A stretch of DNA of 49,411 nucleotides from Actinophytocola xanthii. GTDB lineage: Bacteria; Actinomycetota; Actinomycetes; Mycobacteriales; Pseudonocardiaceae. Positions 16,001-24,061 of this stretch are shown here, one piece after another. The notes under the pieces are model-generated. The model saw nothing but the letters and a program-made list of their open reading frames with translations. It was not told the DNA's origin and did no database searches. The translations under genes and the position numbers were made by a program. Positions within the stretch are counted from its first letter, which is position 1. Each line of letters starts with the position of its first letter. The stretch covers positions 1-49,411 of the forward strand of contig NZ_MSIE01000077.1 of assembly GCF_001921205.1 (NCBI RefSeq), written 5' to 3'.

Positions 16001-18914
16001 CCTGCACCTGAGCTCGATCACCGTGGGGCAGATCGTCAACGAAGCCACCCGCGAGCTCGGCCGCCCGGCACTGGCCGCGACGGCGAACTTCGCCACGGTC
16101 ACGCTCGGCGAGCTGGCCGAGATGATCGACCAGCTGGACGAGACCGAGCAGGACGGCGCCGCCGGCCCGACCGAGGTGGCCGGGTTCGCACCGTGGGTGC
16201 GCCCGTTCTCCGTCGACCACGTGCCGGCGGCGAGGCCGAGCCTGACGATCGGCACCGGCGGTCAGGGCAGCTGGGCGCTGTTCGCCCCGCCGGCCCACCC
16301 GCTGGCCGAGCGGCTGCGCGCGGCCCTGGTCGAGGCCGGCGTGGGCAGCGGCGTGCTGCTCTGCCTGCCGGCGAGCGGCGAGTCCCATGTGGACCTGCTG
16401 TTGCGGGCCGCCCAACAGGCCGCGGCCGACGCGCCGGAGACCCGCTTCGTCGTGGTGCAGCAGGAGCTGGGCGCCTCCGGCCTGGCGAGGACGCTGCACC
16501 TGGAACACCCGTCCGTGCCGACGACCGTCGTCGAGCTCGCCGACGTCGTCCCGACCGACCCGGCCGACGTCGAGGCGGCGGTGGACCGCGTCGTGGCCGA
16601 GGTCTCCACCACCACGGCCGGGTACCGCGAGGTGCGCTACACGGCCGAGGGTGAACGGACCATCCCCGTGCTGCGGGCGCTGCCCGAGCGCGCGGCCGCC
16701 GGGCCCGCACCCCTCGGGGAGCAGGACGTGCTGCTGGTCAGCGGGGGCGGCAAGGGCATCACCGCGGAGTGCGCGCTGGCGATCGCCCAGGACTCCGGCG
16801 CCGGGCTGGCGCTGCTGGGCCGGGCCGACCCGGACACCGACGAGGAGGTCTCGGCCAACCTCGCCCGGATGCGCGCCGCGGGCGTGCGGGTGAGCTACGA
16901 GCGGGCCGACGTCACCGACGCCGAGCAGGTCGCCGCGGCGGTCGAGCGGGCCGAGGCCGAGCTGGGACCGGTCACCGCCGTGCTGCACGGCGCGGGCCGC
17001 AACGAGCCGAGCGCGCTGGCCAACCTGTCAACCGAACAGGTCGAGCGCACGCTGGCGCCCAAGGTCGCCGGCCTGCGGGCCGTGCTGGCGGCCGTGCGCC
17101 CCGAGCGGATCAAGCTGCTGGTCACCTTCGGCAGCATCATCGGCCGGGCCGGCCTGCGCGGGGAGGGCCACTACTCCACCGCCAACGACTGGATGACCGA
17201 GCTCACCGTGCGCTTCCAGCGCGAGCACCCGAACGCCCGCGCGCTGGCGCTGGAGTGGTCGGTGTGGTCCGGCGCCGGCATGGGCGAGCGGCTGGGCGTG
17301 GTCGAGGCGCTGATGCGCGAGGGCATCACGCCGATCTCCACCGACGCCGGCATCGCGGTGCTGCGCCGGGTGCTGGCCGACCCCTCGGCCGGGCCGGTGC
17401 TGGTCATCAGCGGCCGGGCGGCCGGGCTGCCCACGTTGGACCTCGCCCGCGAGGAGCTGCCGCTGACCAGGTTCATCGACCGGGTGCTCGTGCACTACCC
17501 CGGCATCGAGCTGGTCACCGACGCCGAGCTGAGCGCGGGCAGCGACCCCTACCTCGCCGACCACCTGCTCGAGGGTGACCTGCTGTTCCCGGCGGTGCTC
17601 GGCATGGAGGCCATGACCCAGGTGGCCACGGCGCTGACCGGGCACCCGGTCCCGCCGCTGCTGGAGGACGTCGAGTTCCTGCGGCCGATCGTGGTCCGCC
17701 AGGGCGAGTCGACCACCGTCCGGGTGGCCGCGCTGGCGGCCGACGGCGAGGTGGTCTCGGTGGCCATCCGCAGCGAGGAGACCGGGTTCGGCGCGGACCA
17801 CTTCCGCGCACGCCTGCGCTTCCCCCGCCCGGACCTGCCTGCCTCGACCGCGACTCCCGACCAGGGGCTGCCGGCCGTGCCGGTGGACCCGGTGGCCGAG
17901 CTCTACGGCGGCGTGCTGTTCCAGGGCAAGCGGTTCCAGCGGTTGCAGGCCTACCGCACGGCCCGCACCCGGCACGTGGTCGCGGAGCTGTCCACCACCA
18001 CGCCGGCGCCCTGGTTCGCCGCGTTCCTCTCCCAGGAGCGGGTCCTGGCCGACCCCGGCACCCGCGACGCGGTGATGCACGCCCTGCAGTGCTGCGTGCC
18101 CGACGCGACGCTGCTGCCGCAGGGGATCGACCGGCTGTACCTGGCGAACCCGGGCGACCAGGACGCCGAGGTCGTGGTGATGGAGGCCTGGGAACGCGAG
18201 CAGGACGGCGACAGCTACGTCTACGACATCGACGTCCGCGACACCGGCGGCGAACTCGTCGAACGCTGGGAGGGGCTCACCCTGCGCGCCGTGCGCAAGC
18301 GCGGCGGCGAAGGCCCGTGGGTGCCCTCGCTGCTCGGCTCCTACCTCGAGCGCTCGGCCGAACGGGTCCTCGGCGACAGCCGCGCCGTCGTGGTGGAGCC
18401 CGACCCGGTCACCGGTCTGGTCGAGGCGGCCGACCGGCGGGCACAGACCGAGCTCGCGGCCAGCCGCGCGCTAGGCCGCCGGGCCGGGATCCGGTACCGC
18501 CCGGACGGGCGGCCGGAGGTCGACGACGGGGTCGTGTCCGCCTCCCACGGCGCCGGGGTGACCCTGGTCGTCGCCGGGGCGGGACAACGCCTCGCCTGCG
18601 ACGTCGAGGTCGTCCTCGACCGGGAGCAGCGCGACTGGGTGGACCTGCTCGGCGAGCGGCAGCTGCCCCTGCGCGACCTGGTGGCGCAGGAGACCGGTGA
18701 GTCGCCGTCGACTGCCGCGACCCGCGTGTGGAGCGCGCTGGAGTGCTTGCGCAAGACCGGCGTCACCACGCAGGCGCTGACCCTCGACCGGATCGACGAG
18801 GAGGGCTGGGTGCTGCTGTCGGACGGCGACACCCGGATCGCCACCTGGGTGACCACACTCAACGGCTCGCCCGACCCCGTGGTCTTCGCCGTCCTGTCCG
18901 GGAAGGAGAACTGA
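13077..18914 (+). CDS. pksE: Iterative enediyne polyketide synthase (PKSE)
   Basis: A 1945-residue type I iterative synthase that builds the polyene precursor of the enediyne core. The ketosynthase has Cys213 (DGACSSS), His346 (EGHGTGT) and His386 (GNFGHTK). The acyltransferase-like domain has Ser657 in GHSLGE. A TETG-repeat linker is followed by the central ACP, DDLHLSSI, whose second serine (about 980) takes the phosphopantetheine arm. The ketoreductase starts at SGGGKGI (1222) and has FGSIIG...YSTANDW. The dehydratase has His1496 (YLADHLLEG). The C-terminal PPTase-like domain (about 1750-1945) has VSASHG, CDVEVV and WSALECLRK. The only usable start is TTG at 13077, because an in-frame stop lies two codons upstream. 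Codon 29 is TTA. Confidence 0.97.
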   Translation: MISERIAIVGIGLRYPDASSPQELWENVLAGRRAFRRLPDERMRHADYWSEDPQAPDRFYSSQAAVLRDFEFDRVKYKIAGSTYRSTDLTHWLALDTAARALADAGFADGEGLPHRATGVVLGNSLTGEFSRANLMRLRWPYVRRTIAAALGEKGWSDEETGEFLRDLEPRYKAPFPAIDEDTLAGGLSNTIAGRICNYFDLAGGGYTVDGACSSSLLSIATAARALTEGDLDVALAGGVDLSIDPFEVIGFAKTGALATGEMKVYDRGSNGFWPGEGCGMVVLMRESEAIARGCRIYASIAGWGVSSDGKGGITRPEAAGHRLALTRAYARAGYGVETVGYFEGHGTGTAVGDETEIEALSSTRREADPTAAPAALSTVKGNFGHTKAAAGIAGLIKAALAVYHQVIPPATGHVEPHPKLTEPDTAMYVPTEAALWPAEGPVRAGVSAMGFGGINSHVALAEAPGRARRTELCQRTTTLVAGRQDAEVLLVDAHSAEDLMARLNRLAGLAERLAIAELADLAGTLAAEQSGGRHRAAVVAGTPADAARRLRRAAEELAEGRSTLHAPADGVFLGHSTEAPRVAYLFPGQGSGRGAVGAIRRRFTAAENIFRTGEVPTGGDHTATEVAQPRIVAGSVAGLRVLHALGIDADVAVGHSLGELTALSWAGALGGGDLLRLAGVRGQVMARASRTGGAMAGLSAAPSTVEALVGDRNVVIAGYNGPEQTVVAGPAAEVDEVCEQARADGLTATRLNVSHAFHSPLVQPAADAMAERLGEFEFAAPRRKVVSTVTGEPLDADSDLRALLVEQMVRPVRFHEAAAAAVADADLVIEVGPGRVLAGLVAQHAPDKAVLALDTDNGSLTPLLAAVGAAYALGTEVDPTVLFADRVVRPMDEDAEPTFLASPCETAPDIEAGRTEEIAAATTEGAAETGTETGTETGTGDGPSATLDVLRRLAADRVELPLETVTAQSHPLDDLHLSSITVGQIVNEATRELGRPALAATANFATVTLGELAEMIDQLDETEQDGAAGPTEVAGFAPWVRPFSVDHVPAARPSLTIGTGGQGSWALFAPPAHPLAERLRAALVEAGVGSGVLLCLPASGESHVDLLLRAAQQAAADAPETRFVVVQQELGASGLARTLHLEHPSVPTTVVELADVVPTDPADVEAAVDRVVAEVSTTTAGYREVRYTAEGERTIPVLRALPERAAAGPAPLGEQDVLLVSGGGKGITAECALAIAQDSGAGLALLGRADPDTDEEVSANLARMRAAGVRVSYERADVTDAEQVAAAVERAEAELGPVTAVLHGAGRNEPSALANLSTEQVERTLAPKVAGLRAVLAAVRPERIKLLVTFGSIIGRAGLRGEGHYSTANDWMTELTVRFQREHPNARALALEWSVWSGAGMGERLGVVEALMREGITPISTDAGIAVLRRVLADPSAGPVLVISGRAAGLPTLDLAREELPLTRFIDRVLVHYPGIELVTDAELSAGSDPYLADHLLEGDLLFPAVLGMEAMTQVATALTGHPVPPLLEDVEFLRPIVVRQGESTTVRVAALAADGEVVSVAIRSEETGFGADHFRARLRFPRPDLPASTATPDQGLPAVPVDPVAELYGGVLFQGKRFQRLQAYRTARTRHVVAELSTTTPAPWFAAFLSQERVLADPGTRDAVMHALQCCVPDATLLPQGIDRLYLANPGDQDAEVVVMEAWEREQDGDSYVYDIDVRDTGGELVERWEGLTLRAVRKRGGEGPWVPSLLGSYLERSAERVLGDSRAVVVEPDPVTGLVEAADRRAQTELAASRALGRRAGIRYRPDGRPEVDDGVVSASHGAGVTLVVAGAGQRLACDVEVVLDREQRDWVDLLGERQLPLRDLVAQETGESPSTAATRVWSALECLRKTGVTTQALTLDRIDEEGWVLLSDGDTRIATWVTTLNGSPDPVVFAVLSGKEN
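13161..13163 (+). promoter_or_regulatory. TTA leucine codon 29 of the PKS gene (possible bldA control)
   Basis: TTA is the rarest codon in high-GC actinomycetes and is read by the bldA-type leucyl tRNA. Its place near the start of the key biosynthetic gene would make translation depend on that tRNA. The regulatory meaning is inferred. Confidence 0.6.
15861..15896 (+). repeat. 12-bp tandem repeat coding an ETGT linker
   Basis: GAGACAGGGACG occurs twice exactly (15861-15872, 15873-15884), then once with two changes (15885-15896). It encodes a Thr/Glu/Gly linker between the acyltransferase and ACP domains of the PKS. Confidence 0.9.
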
Positions 18915-18917
18915 GAG

Positions 18918-19397
18918 ATGTCCGGCTACTACGAGATCCGCCACACGGTGGGCTTCGAGGAGACCAACATCGTCGGCAACGTCTACTACGTCAACTACCT
19001 GCGCTGGCAGGGGCGGTGCCGGGAGATGTTCCTCAAGGAGCACGCCCCGGACGTGCTGGCGGACCTACAGCAGGACCTGAAGCTGTTCACGCTCAAGGTG
19101 GAGTGCGAGTTCTTCGCCGAGATCACCGCGTTCGACGAGCTGTCCGTGCGGATGCAGCTGGAGGAGCTGACCCAGACCCAGGTCCAGTTCAGCTTCGACT
19201 ACGTCAAGCTCGAGGACGGTCTGGAGAGCCTGGTGGCCCGGGGCCGCCAGCGGATCGCGTGCATGCGCGGGCCGAACAACGACACCGTGCCGACCCGGGT
19301 TCCGGCCGCTCTGCGTACCGCGCTCGAGCCGTACTCGGCCGACTCGGTGAACGCGGCGGCCGGGGCCGAGTCCGCCGGCGTCAGGACCGGGCGGTGA
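18918..19397 (+). CDS. tebC: Enediyne thioesterase TEBC (E10), hot-dog fold
   Basis: A 159-residue hot-dog thioesterase that releases the polyene from the PKS. The active-site stretch ETNIVGNVYYVNYLRWQGRCREMFL carries Asn17 and Arg33/Arg35, matching the Asn/Arg pair described for CalE7-type enzymes; the catalytic Asp/Glu of other 4-HBT enzymes is absent, as is usual here. The gene begins three bases after the PKS stop and its own stop overlaps the flavin reductase start as GTGA, so PKS, thioesterase and reductase form one transcript. Length is typical; the last 25 residues are a low-complexity tail. Confidence 0.95.
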   Translation: MSGYYEIRHTVGFEETNIVGNVYYVNYLRWQGRCREMFLKEHAPDVLADLQQDLKLFTLKVECEFFAEITAFDELSVRMQLEELTQTQVQFSFDYVKLEDGLESLVARGRQRIACMRGPNNDTVPTRVPAALRTALEPYSADSVNAAAGAESAGVRTGR

Positions 19398-19969
19398 CCG
19401 CGGCGCGGCGGGAGCCGGCCGCGGCTCCCGCCCAGCCGGTCGCCCGGCTGCGCCCGGACCAGGACCCGGAGAGCGCGAAGCTGGCGCTGCGGGACGTGAT
19501 GTCCCACTTCGCCACGGGGATAACCGTGCTCACCGCACGCGGCGAGCGCGCCCACGGGATGACCGCGAACGCGTTCACGTCGGTCTCGCTCGACCCGCCG
19601 ATGGTGCTCTGCTGCGTCGCCCGCACCGCCCGCATGCACGAGGCCATCCTGGGCGCCCGCAACTTCGGGGTGTCGGTGCTGTGCGCGGAGCAGGAAAGCG
19701 TCGCCCGCTACTTCGCCAGCCGGGAACGGCCGGCGGGGATGGCCCAGTTCGAGCGGGTGGACTGGTTCCCCGGCCGGCACACGGGCGTGCCGCTGCTGGT
19801 CGGATCGCTGGCCTGGCTGGAGTGCGACCTGACCGAGGTCTACGAGGGCGGCGACCACTCGATCTTCCTCGGCACGGTCCGCGGGGCCGGCCGGGGCGGC
19901 GGCCAGGCGCTGCTGTTCCTCGGCGGCGGCTTCCACCGCCACGGCCACCCCACTGCGCGCAGCGCCTGA
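19394..19969 (+). CDS. Flavin reductase (enediyne E6 type)
   Basis: A 191-residue NAD(P)H:flavin oxidoreductase of the HpaC/split-barrel family (LRDVMSHFATGITVLTA, GMTANAFTSVSLDPPMVLCCV, FGVSVLC, F.R..W, GGDHSIFLGTV, GGGFH). It supplies free FADH2 to a two-component monooxygenase; no such partner is seen in the window, so it may lie further left or elsewhere. The GTG start at 19394 overlaps the thioesterase stop. It corresponds to the E6 gene of known enediyne clusters. Confidence 0.9.
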   Translation: MTAARREPAAAPAQPVARLRPDQDPESAKLALRDVMSHFATGITVLTARGERAHGMTANAFTSVSLDPPMVLCCVARTARMHEAILGARNFGVSVLCAEQESVARYFASRERPAGMAQFERVDWFPGRHTGVPLLVGSLAWLECDLTEVYEGGDHSIFLGTVRGAGRGGGQALLFLGGGFHRHGHPTARSA

Positions 19970-19988
19970 CCCGACGAGGAGTGTGGCG

Positions 19989-21017
19989 ATGTTGGTGTGC
20001 GTGACGGGCGGTACCGGGTTTGTCGGTGCCCACACGGTCGCCGCGGTCCTCGCGGCCGGTCACCGGGTCCGCCTCCTGGTCCGCGAAGGTTCCGCTGTGG
20101 ACAGTCCACTCGCCGCGGTGGGGGTTCCGCCCGGCGCGGTCGAGGTGGTCGCCGGCGACGTCCTCGACGAGGCGGCCGTCGCGCGGGCCGTCCGCGGCGC
20201 CGACGCGGTGCTGCACGCGGCCGCGGTCTACTCGTTCGACCCCAGGGACCGGGCGCGGGTCCGCGCGACCAACCGCCGCGGGACCGAGGTGGTGCTCGAG
20301 GCGGCGTGGCGGGCCGGCACCGGGCGCGCGGTCCACGTGTCCAGCGTCGCGGCCCTGTACCCGGCCGCCGGACCGGTCGACGAGAACTCCCCGGTGGGCC
20401 GCGCCCGCGAGCCGTACTCGGCCAGCAAGGCGGCCGCCGAGCGGGTGGCCCGCCACCACCAGAAGCGGGGCGCGCCGGTCGCGATCACCTACCCACCCGC
20501 GCTGCTCGGGCCGCACGACCCCCGGCTCGGCGACCAGACCCGCCGGCTGCGCGACACGCTGCGCGGCCTGATGCCGGTCTGGCCGGACGGCGGGTTCCCC
20601 CTCGGGGACGTCCGGGACACCGCGGCCCTGCACGCCGAGGTGCTCACCGGGTCCGGCGCGGGTCGCCACTTCGGCCCCGGCCGCTACCTGACCACCCGCG
20701 AACAGCTGCGGACCCTGCGCGAGGTCACCGGCCGCGCGCTCCCCGCGGTCCACCTCCCGGCCCGGGCGCTGCTGCCGGTGGGGCTGTTGGCCGGGCTCGC
20801 CCAACGGGTCTGGCCCTGGCACCTCCCGGTGGAGCACGGCGCGATCCACACCTGCGCCACCGCCACCCCGGTCGCCGCCTCGGCCGCCCGCGGCCGGGTC
20901 CCGGCACGGCCGGTGGCCGAGACGGTCGCCGACACCGTGGCCTGGCTGCACGAAGCGGGCCACATCTCCGCCCGGGCCGCCGGCCGGGCCGTCACCCGGG
21001 AGGTGCGGATCGGATGA
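19989..21017 (+). CDS. NAD-dependent epimerase/dehydratase (extended SDR)
   Basis: A 342-residue extended short-chain dehydrogenase. TGGTGFVGAHT near the N terminus binds NAD(P). The catalytic set is SSVAAL and YSASKAAAE (Tyr-x3-Lys). The dihydroflavonol-reductase-like subgroup is suggested by VLHAAAVYSFD. The ATG at 19989 is preferred to the GTG at 19983 because GAGGAG lies eight bases before it. It is downstream of the flavin reductase and overlaps the carboxylase gene by ATGA. A role in reducing a ketone on the core or an attached unit is possible; sugar epimerisation is less likely because no sugar genes are present. Confidence 0.85.
   Translation: MLVCVTGGTGFVGAHTVAAVLAAGHRVRLLVREGSAVDSPLAAVGVPPGAVEVVAGDVLDEAAVARAVRGADAVLHAAAVYSFDPRDRARVRATNRRGTEVVLEAAWRAGTGRAVHVSSVAALYPAAGPVDENSPVGRAREPYSASKAAAERVARHHQKRGAPVAITYPPALLGPHDPRLGDQTRRLRDTLRGLMPVWPDGGFPLGDVRDTAALHAEVLTGSGAGRHFGPGRYLTTREQLRTLREVTGRALPAVHLPARALLPVGLLAGLAQRVWPWHLPVEHGAIHTCATATPVAASAARGRVPARPVAETVADTVAWLHEAGHISARAAGRAVTREVRIG
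20097..20109. repeat. 13-bp palindrome GTGGAC-A-GTCCAC
   Basis: A perfect inverted repeat with a 1-base centre, 108 bases inside the SDR gene. A sister copy with another centre base lies at 21068-21080, early in the next gene. It could be a binding site or a constrained codon run. Confidence 0.5.
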
Positions 21018-22660
21018 GCTCCGCAGAGTACGACTACGTCCCACCACCGCCACCGCCGCTGATGTCGGTGGACGGTCCACACCGGAAACGGCAGCGGCCG
21101 CAACAACGGCCCGCGTCCATGCGGGCGCTGCGCGCCCGGCTCGACGGGCTGCGCGAGCAGGTGCTCGACGGGCGGGCCGAGGCCGTCGAGCGACAGCGCG
21201 CGCTGGGCAAGCGCACCGCGCGCGAGCGGCTGGACCTGCTGCTGGACGAGGACTCCTTCCTCGAGGTCGACATCTACCGGCGGCACCAGGCCAGCGGGCT
21301 GAAGGTCAGCGAGAGCCGGCCGCACACCGACGGGGTGGTCGCCGGGTCGGGCACGATCGACGGGCGCCGCGTCTTCGTCTACGCGCAGGACTTCACCATC
21401 TTCGGCGGCTCGCTGGGTGCCGCGCACGCGGCCAAGATCCACAAAGTGATGGACCTGGCCCTGAACGCGGGCGCTCCGCTGATCGGCCTCAACGACAGCG
21501 GCGGCGCGCGGATCCAGGAGGGCGTGCCCGCCCTCGACGGGTACGGCGGCATCTTCCGCCGCCACGTCGCGGCGTCGGGCATCATCCCGCAGATCAGCGT
21601 GATCCTCGGGCCGTGCGCGGGTGGCGCGGCCTACTCTCCCGCGCTGACCGACTTCGTGTTCATGGTTCGTGAGACCGCGCAGATGTACCTCACCGGCCCG
21701 GACGTGATCGCCTCGGTCACCGGTGAGCAGGTGAGCCACCAGGAGCTCGGCGGGGCGGACGTGCACGGCACCCGTTCCGGCGTGGCCACGTTCGTGCACG
21801 ACGACGAGGAGAGCTGCCTGGCCGACGTGCGCTACCTGGTGTCGATCCTGCCGCCCAACAACATGGAGCCGGCACCCGAGTTCCCCGCCTGCGACGCCGA
21901 ACGCGACGAGCGCCCACGACTGGCCGAGATCGTGCCGGCGGACCTGTCCAAGCCCTACGACATGCGCGCGGTCCTCGCCGAGGTCGTCGACGACGGCGAG
22001 TACCTGGAGATCCACGAGCACTGGGCCACGAACGTGGTCTGCGCACTGGCCCACATAGACGGTCGGCTGGTCGGCGTGGTGGGCAACCAGCCGGCCGTGC
22101 TCGCCGGCGTGCTGGACATCCCCGCCTCGGAGAAGGCGGCCCGGTTCGTGCGGTTCTGCGACGCGTTCAGCATCCCGCTGGTGACGCTGGTGGACGTACC
22201 CGGGTTCCTGCCCGGGACCGGCCAGGAGTACGACGGCATCATCCGCCACGGCGCCAAGCTGCTCTACGCCTACTGCGAGGCGACGGTCCCGAGGATCCAG
22301 GTGATCGTCCGCAAGGCCTACGGCGGGGCCTACATCGTCATGGACTCCCGCTCGGTGGGTACCGACCTCTCCCTCGCCTGGCCGACCAACGAGATCGCCG
22401 TACTGGGCGCGGAGGGCGCGGTCGACGTGCTGTTCCGCCGCGAGCTGGCCGCCGCGGAGGACCGCGTGCGGCTGCGCGGGGACCTCGTGGCGCAGTACAC
22501 CGAGCAGCTCATGCACCCCCAGTACGCGGCCGAGCGCGGCCTGGTCGACGACGTCATCGACCCGGCGTGGACCAGGGCGGTGGTCGCCAAGGGCCTCGCG
22601 ATGCTGCGCACCAAACGGAAGCACGCACCACGCCGCAAGCACGGGAATATTCCACTGTAG
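21014..22660 (+). CDS. Acyl-CoA carboxylase beta subunit (carboxyltransferase)
   Basis: A 548-residue biotin-dependent carboxyltransferase of the PccB/AccD type, with both crotonase-fold halves complete. Signatures are GGSLGAAHAAKIHKVMDLAL, NDSGGARIQEG and GPCAGGAAYSPALTDF in the first half, and VDVPGFLPGTGQEYDGIIRHGAKLLYAY and RKAYGGAYIVMDSRS in the second. The extra N-terminal 35 residues are proline-rich. It would transfer CO2 from biotin to acetyl- or propionyl-CoA, so it probably boosts malonyl-CoA supply for the PKS. No alpha/biotin subunit is in the window; it must borrow a chromosomal one. It overlaps the SDR gene. Confidence 0.93.
   Translation: MSSAEYDYVPPPPPPLMSVDGPHRKRQRPQQRPASMRALRARLDGLREQVLDGRAEAVERQRALGKRTARERLDLLLDEDSFLEVDIYRRHQASGLKVSESRPHTDGVVAGSGTIDGRRVFVYAQDFTIFGGSLGAAHAAKIHKVMDLALNAGAPLIGLNDSGGARIQEGVPALDGYGGIFRRHVAASGIIPQISVILGPCAGGAAYSPALTDFVFMVRETAQMYLTGPDVIASVTGEQVSHQELGGADVHGTRSGVATFVHDDEESCLADVRYLVSILPPNNMEPAPEFPACDAERDERPRLAEIVPADLSKPYDMRAVLAEVVDDGEYLEIHEHWATNVVCALAHIDGRLVGVVGNQPAVLAGVLDIPASEKAARFVRFCDAFSIPLVTLVDVPGFLPGTGQEYDGIIRHGAKLLYAYCEATVPRIQVIVRKAYGGAYIVMDSRSVGTDLSLAWPTNEIAVLGAEGAVDVLFRRELAAAEDRVRLRGDLVAQYTEQLMHPQYAAERGLVDDVIDPAWTRAVVAKGLAMLRTKRKHAPRRKHGNIPL
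21068..21080. repeat. 13-bp palindrome GTGGAC-G-GTCCAC
   Basis: The second perfect copy of the GTGGAC-N-GTCCAC element, 54 bases inside the carboxyltransferase gene, in the part coding its variable N-terminal extension. Confidence 0.5.
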
Positions 22661-22675
22661 ACATCGGGGGATGCA

Positions 22676-23392
22676 ATGGACGCGAACCTCAACGAGGTGG
22701 GGAGGCCGACCCTGCGCGGCACCCGGGTGCCCAACCAGGTCAGCTACCGGCAGGTGCGCGAGAACGTCACCGAGCTGCTGCTCGCCGGCCGCCCGGACGA
22801 GCGGTCACCCGTGCCGGCCTGTCCCGAGTGGAGCATCAGGGACCTCGTCGAGCACCTCGTCGGGGTCGCCGCACTGGGCATCGGACGGCTCTCCGGGTGG
22901 CCGGCCGACAGCTCGCGCCCGTCGACGGCGATGGACCTGGCCGAGCTGCTCGAGGAGTGGGCTCGACTCGGGGAGGTCGCCGACCGGCTGCTCGCCGACC
23001 ACGGCGGCCGCGCGGGGACGATCCTGGTGATGGACGCGTTCACCCACGAGCTGGACCTCCGCTTCGCGCTCGGCACCCCGCTGCCCGACGAGCACCCGGC
23101 CTTCGCCGGCGCCTTCGGGGTGCTCGCCGCCGGCTTCGCCGCCTCGGTCGCCGCGCACCACCTGCCCGGCGTGCGGCTGTCGGTCGGGCCCACCCAGTGG
23201 ACGGTCGGCGACGACGAGCCGGCCGCCACGGTGCACGCCGACCGCTTCGACCTCTACCGCTCGCTGGCCGGCCGGCGCACCCATGAGCAGATCGCCGAAC
23301 TGGGCTGGGACCGCGACTCCCACCGCTGGCTCCCCGCGTTCACCTGGGGGCCCTTCACCCCGCCGGCGTCGCCTGTCGAGCGCGCCCGCTGA
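22676..23392 (+). CDS. Maleylpyruvate-isomerase/DinB-fold protein (TIGR03083 type)
   Basis: A 238-residue protein of the mycothiol-dependent maleylpyruvate isomerase group. The N-terminal four-helix bundle has CPEWSIRDLVEHLVG, with the first metal histidine, and VMDAFTHELDLRFAL, with the D-x3-H pair where the family usually has E-x3-H. A small C-terminal domain follows. Such enzymes use or bind mycothiol. Enediynes are activated by thiols, so a protective or thiol-linked tailoring role is attractive but unproven. The ATG at 22676 follows a GGGGG site 15 bases after the carboxylase stop. The 3' end overlaps the convergent TetR gene by 38 bases. Confidence 0.75.
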   Translation: MDANLNEVGRPTLRGTRVPNQVSYRQVRENVTELLLAGRPDERSPVPACPEWSIRDLVEHLVGVAALGIGRLSGWPADSSRPSTAMDLAELLEEWARLGEVADRLLADHGGRAGTILVMDAFTHELDLRFALGTPLPDEHPAFAGAFGVLAAGFAASVAAHHLPGVRLSVGPTQWTVGDDEPAATVHADRFDLYRSLAGRRTHEQIAELGWDRDSHRWLPAFTWGPFTPPASPVERAR

Positions 23393-24059
23393 CCTCCGCC
23401 GAGGCCGGCGCCGACGCCGGCTTCGACGCCCGCACCGACGCCCGCACCGACGCCTCGGCCGCAGCCGTCGAGTCGCCCGCCCCGACCATCAGCGTGACCA
23501 GCTGGGTCTCGAAGCACCGGTCGGGGCCGCACGGGTCCACCAGGTACTCGCCGATCTCCATCGTGACCAGCCCGTGGACGGCGAGCCACATGTGGTGGGC
23601 CACCAGCTCCGGCTCGACGTCGCGGAACCGTCCTGCCTCGACGCAGCTCCGGGCGCACTCCACGACGCGGCTCAGCGTGAACCGGCCGTACTGGCGGTCC
23701 TCCTCGGTGAGTCGGAACCCGGCCAGCGTGCGGCCGCCGAACATCACCGAGTACAGGTCGGGGTTGTCCACCGCGGTCCGGCGGTAGGCGCGGCCGAACG
23801 CGGCCAGGTCCGCGACCGGGTCGTCGGACTCCGCAATCTGCGAGAAAGCCCGCTCCAACCTGCTGAAACCCTCGTGGACGATCTCCCGCACGAGGCCGCT
23901 CATGCTGCCGAAGTGGGTGTAGACCGCCATTGTCGAGGTACCCGCTTCAGAGGTGATCCGCCGGGCCGACAACGACTCGGGGCCCTCCTCGGCAAGCAGC
24001 CGGGCGGCGATCTGGACCAGTTCGACGCGGGCTGCGGGATCCCGCCGGCGAGGACTCAT
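23355..24059 (-). CDS. TetR-family repressor
   Basis: A 234-residue TetR regulator. The HTH lies at about residues 12-58 (ITSEAGTSTMAVYTHFGSMSGLV). The ligand domain has WLAVHGLVTMEIGEYL, and the C-terminal tail is an Ala/Ser/Arg repeat (ASVRASVRASKPASAPAS) coded by imperfect tandem 12-bp units at 23401-23460. No Shine-Dalgarno site precedes the ATG, so the transcript may be leaderless. A perfect palindrome (24068-24081) nine bases upstream is its likely operator. It probably represses itself and the divergent small gene and downstream DinB-fold gene, in response to a toxic ligand such as the pathway product. Confidence 0.9.
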   Translation of the reverse strand: MSPRRRDPAARVELVQIAARLLAEEGPESLSARRITSEAGTSTMAVYTHFGSMSGLVREIVHEGFSRLERAFSQIAESDDPVADLAAFGRAYRRTAVDNPDLYSVMFGGRTLAGFRLTEEDRQYGRFTLSRVVECARSCVEAGRFRDVEPELVAHHMWLAVHGLVTMEIGEYLVDPCGPDRCFETQLVTLMVGAGDSTAAAEASVRASVRASKPASAPASAEVSGRARQATPAG

Positions 24060-24061
24060 GT

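Noticed and set aside
13413-16988. Very long open frame antisense to the PKS
   Set aside because: A shadow of third-position GC bias; composition is Arg/Gly/Pro/His-rich and no domain is seen.
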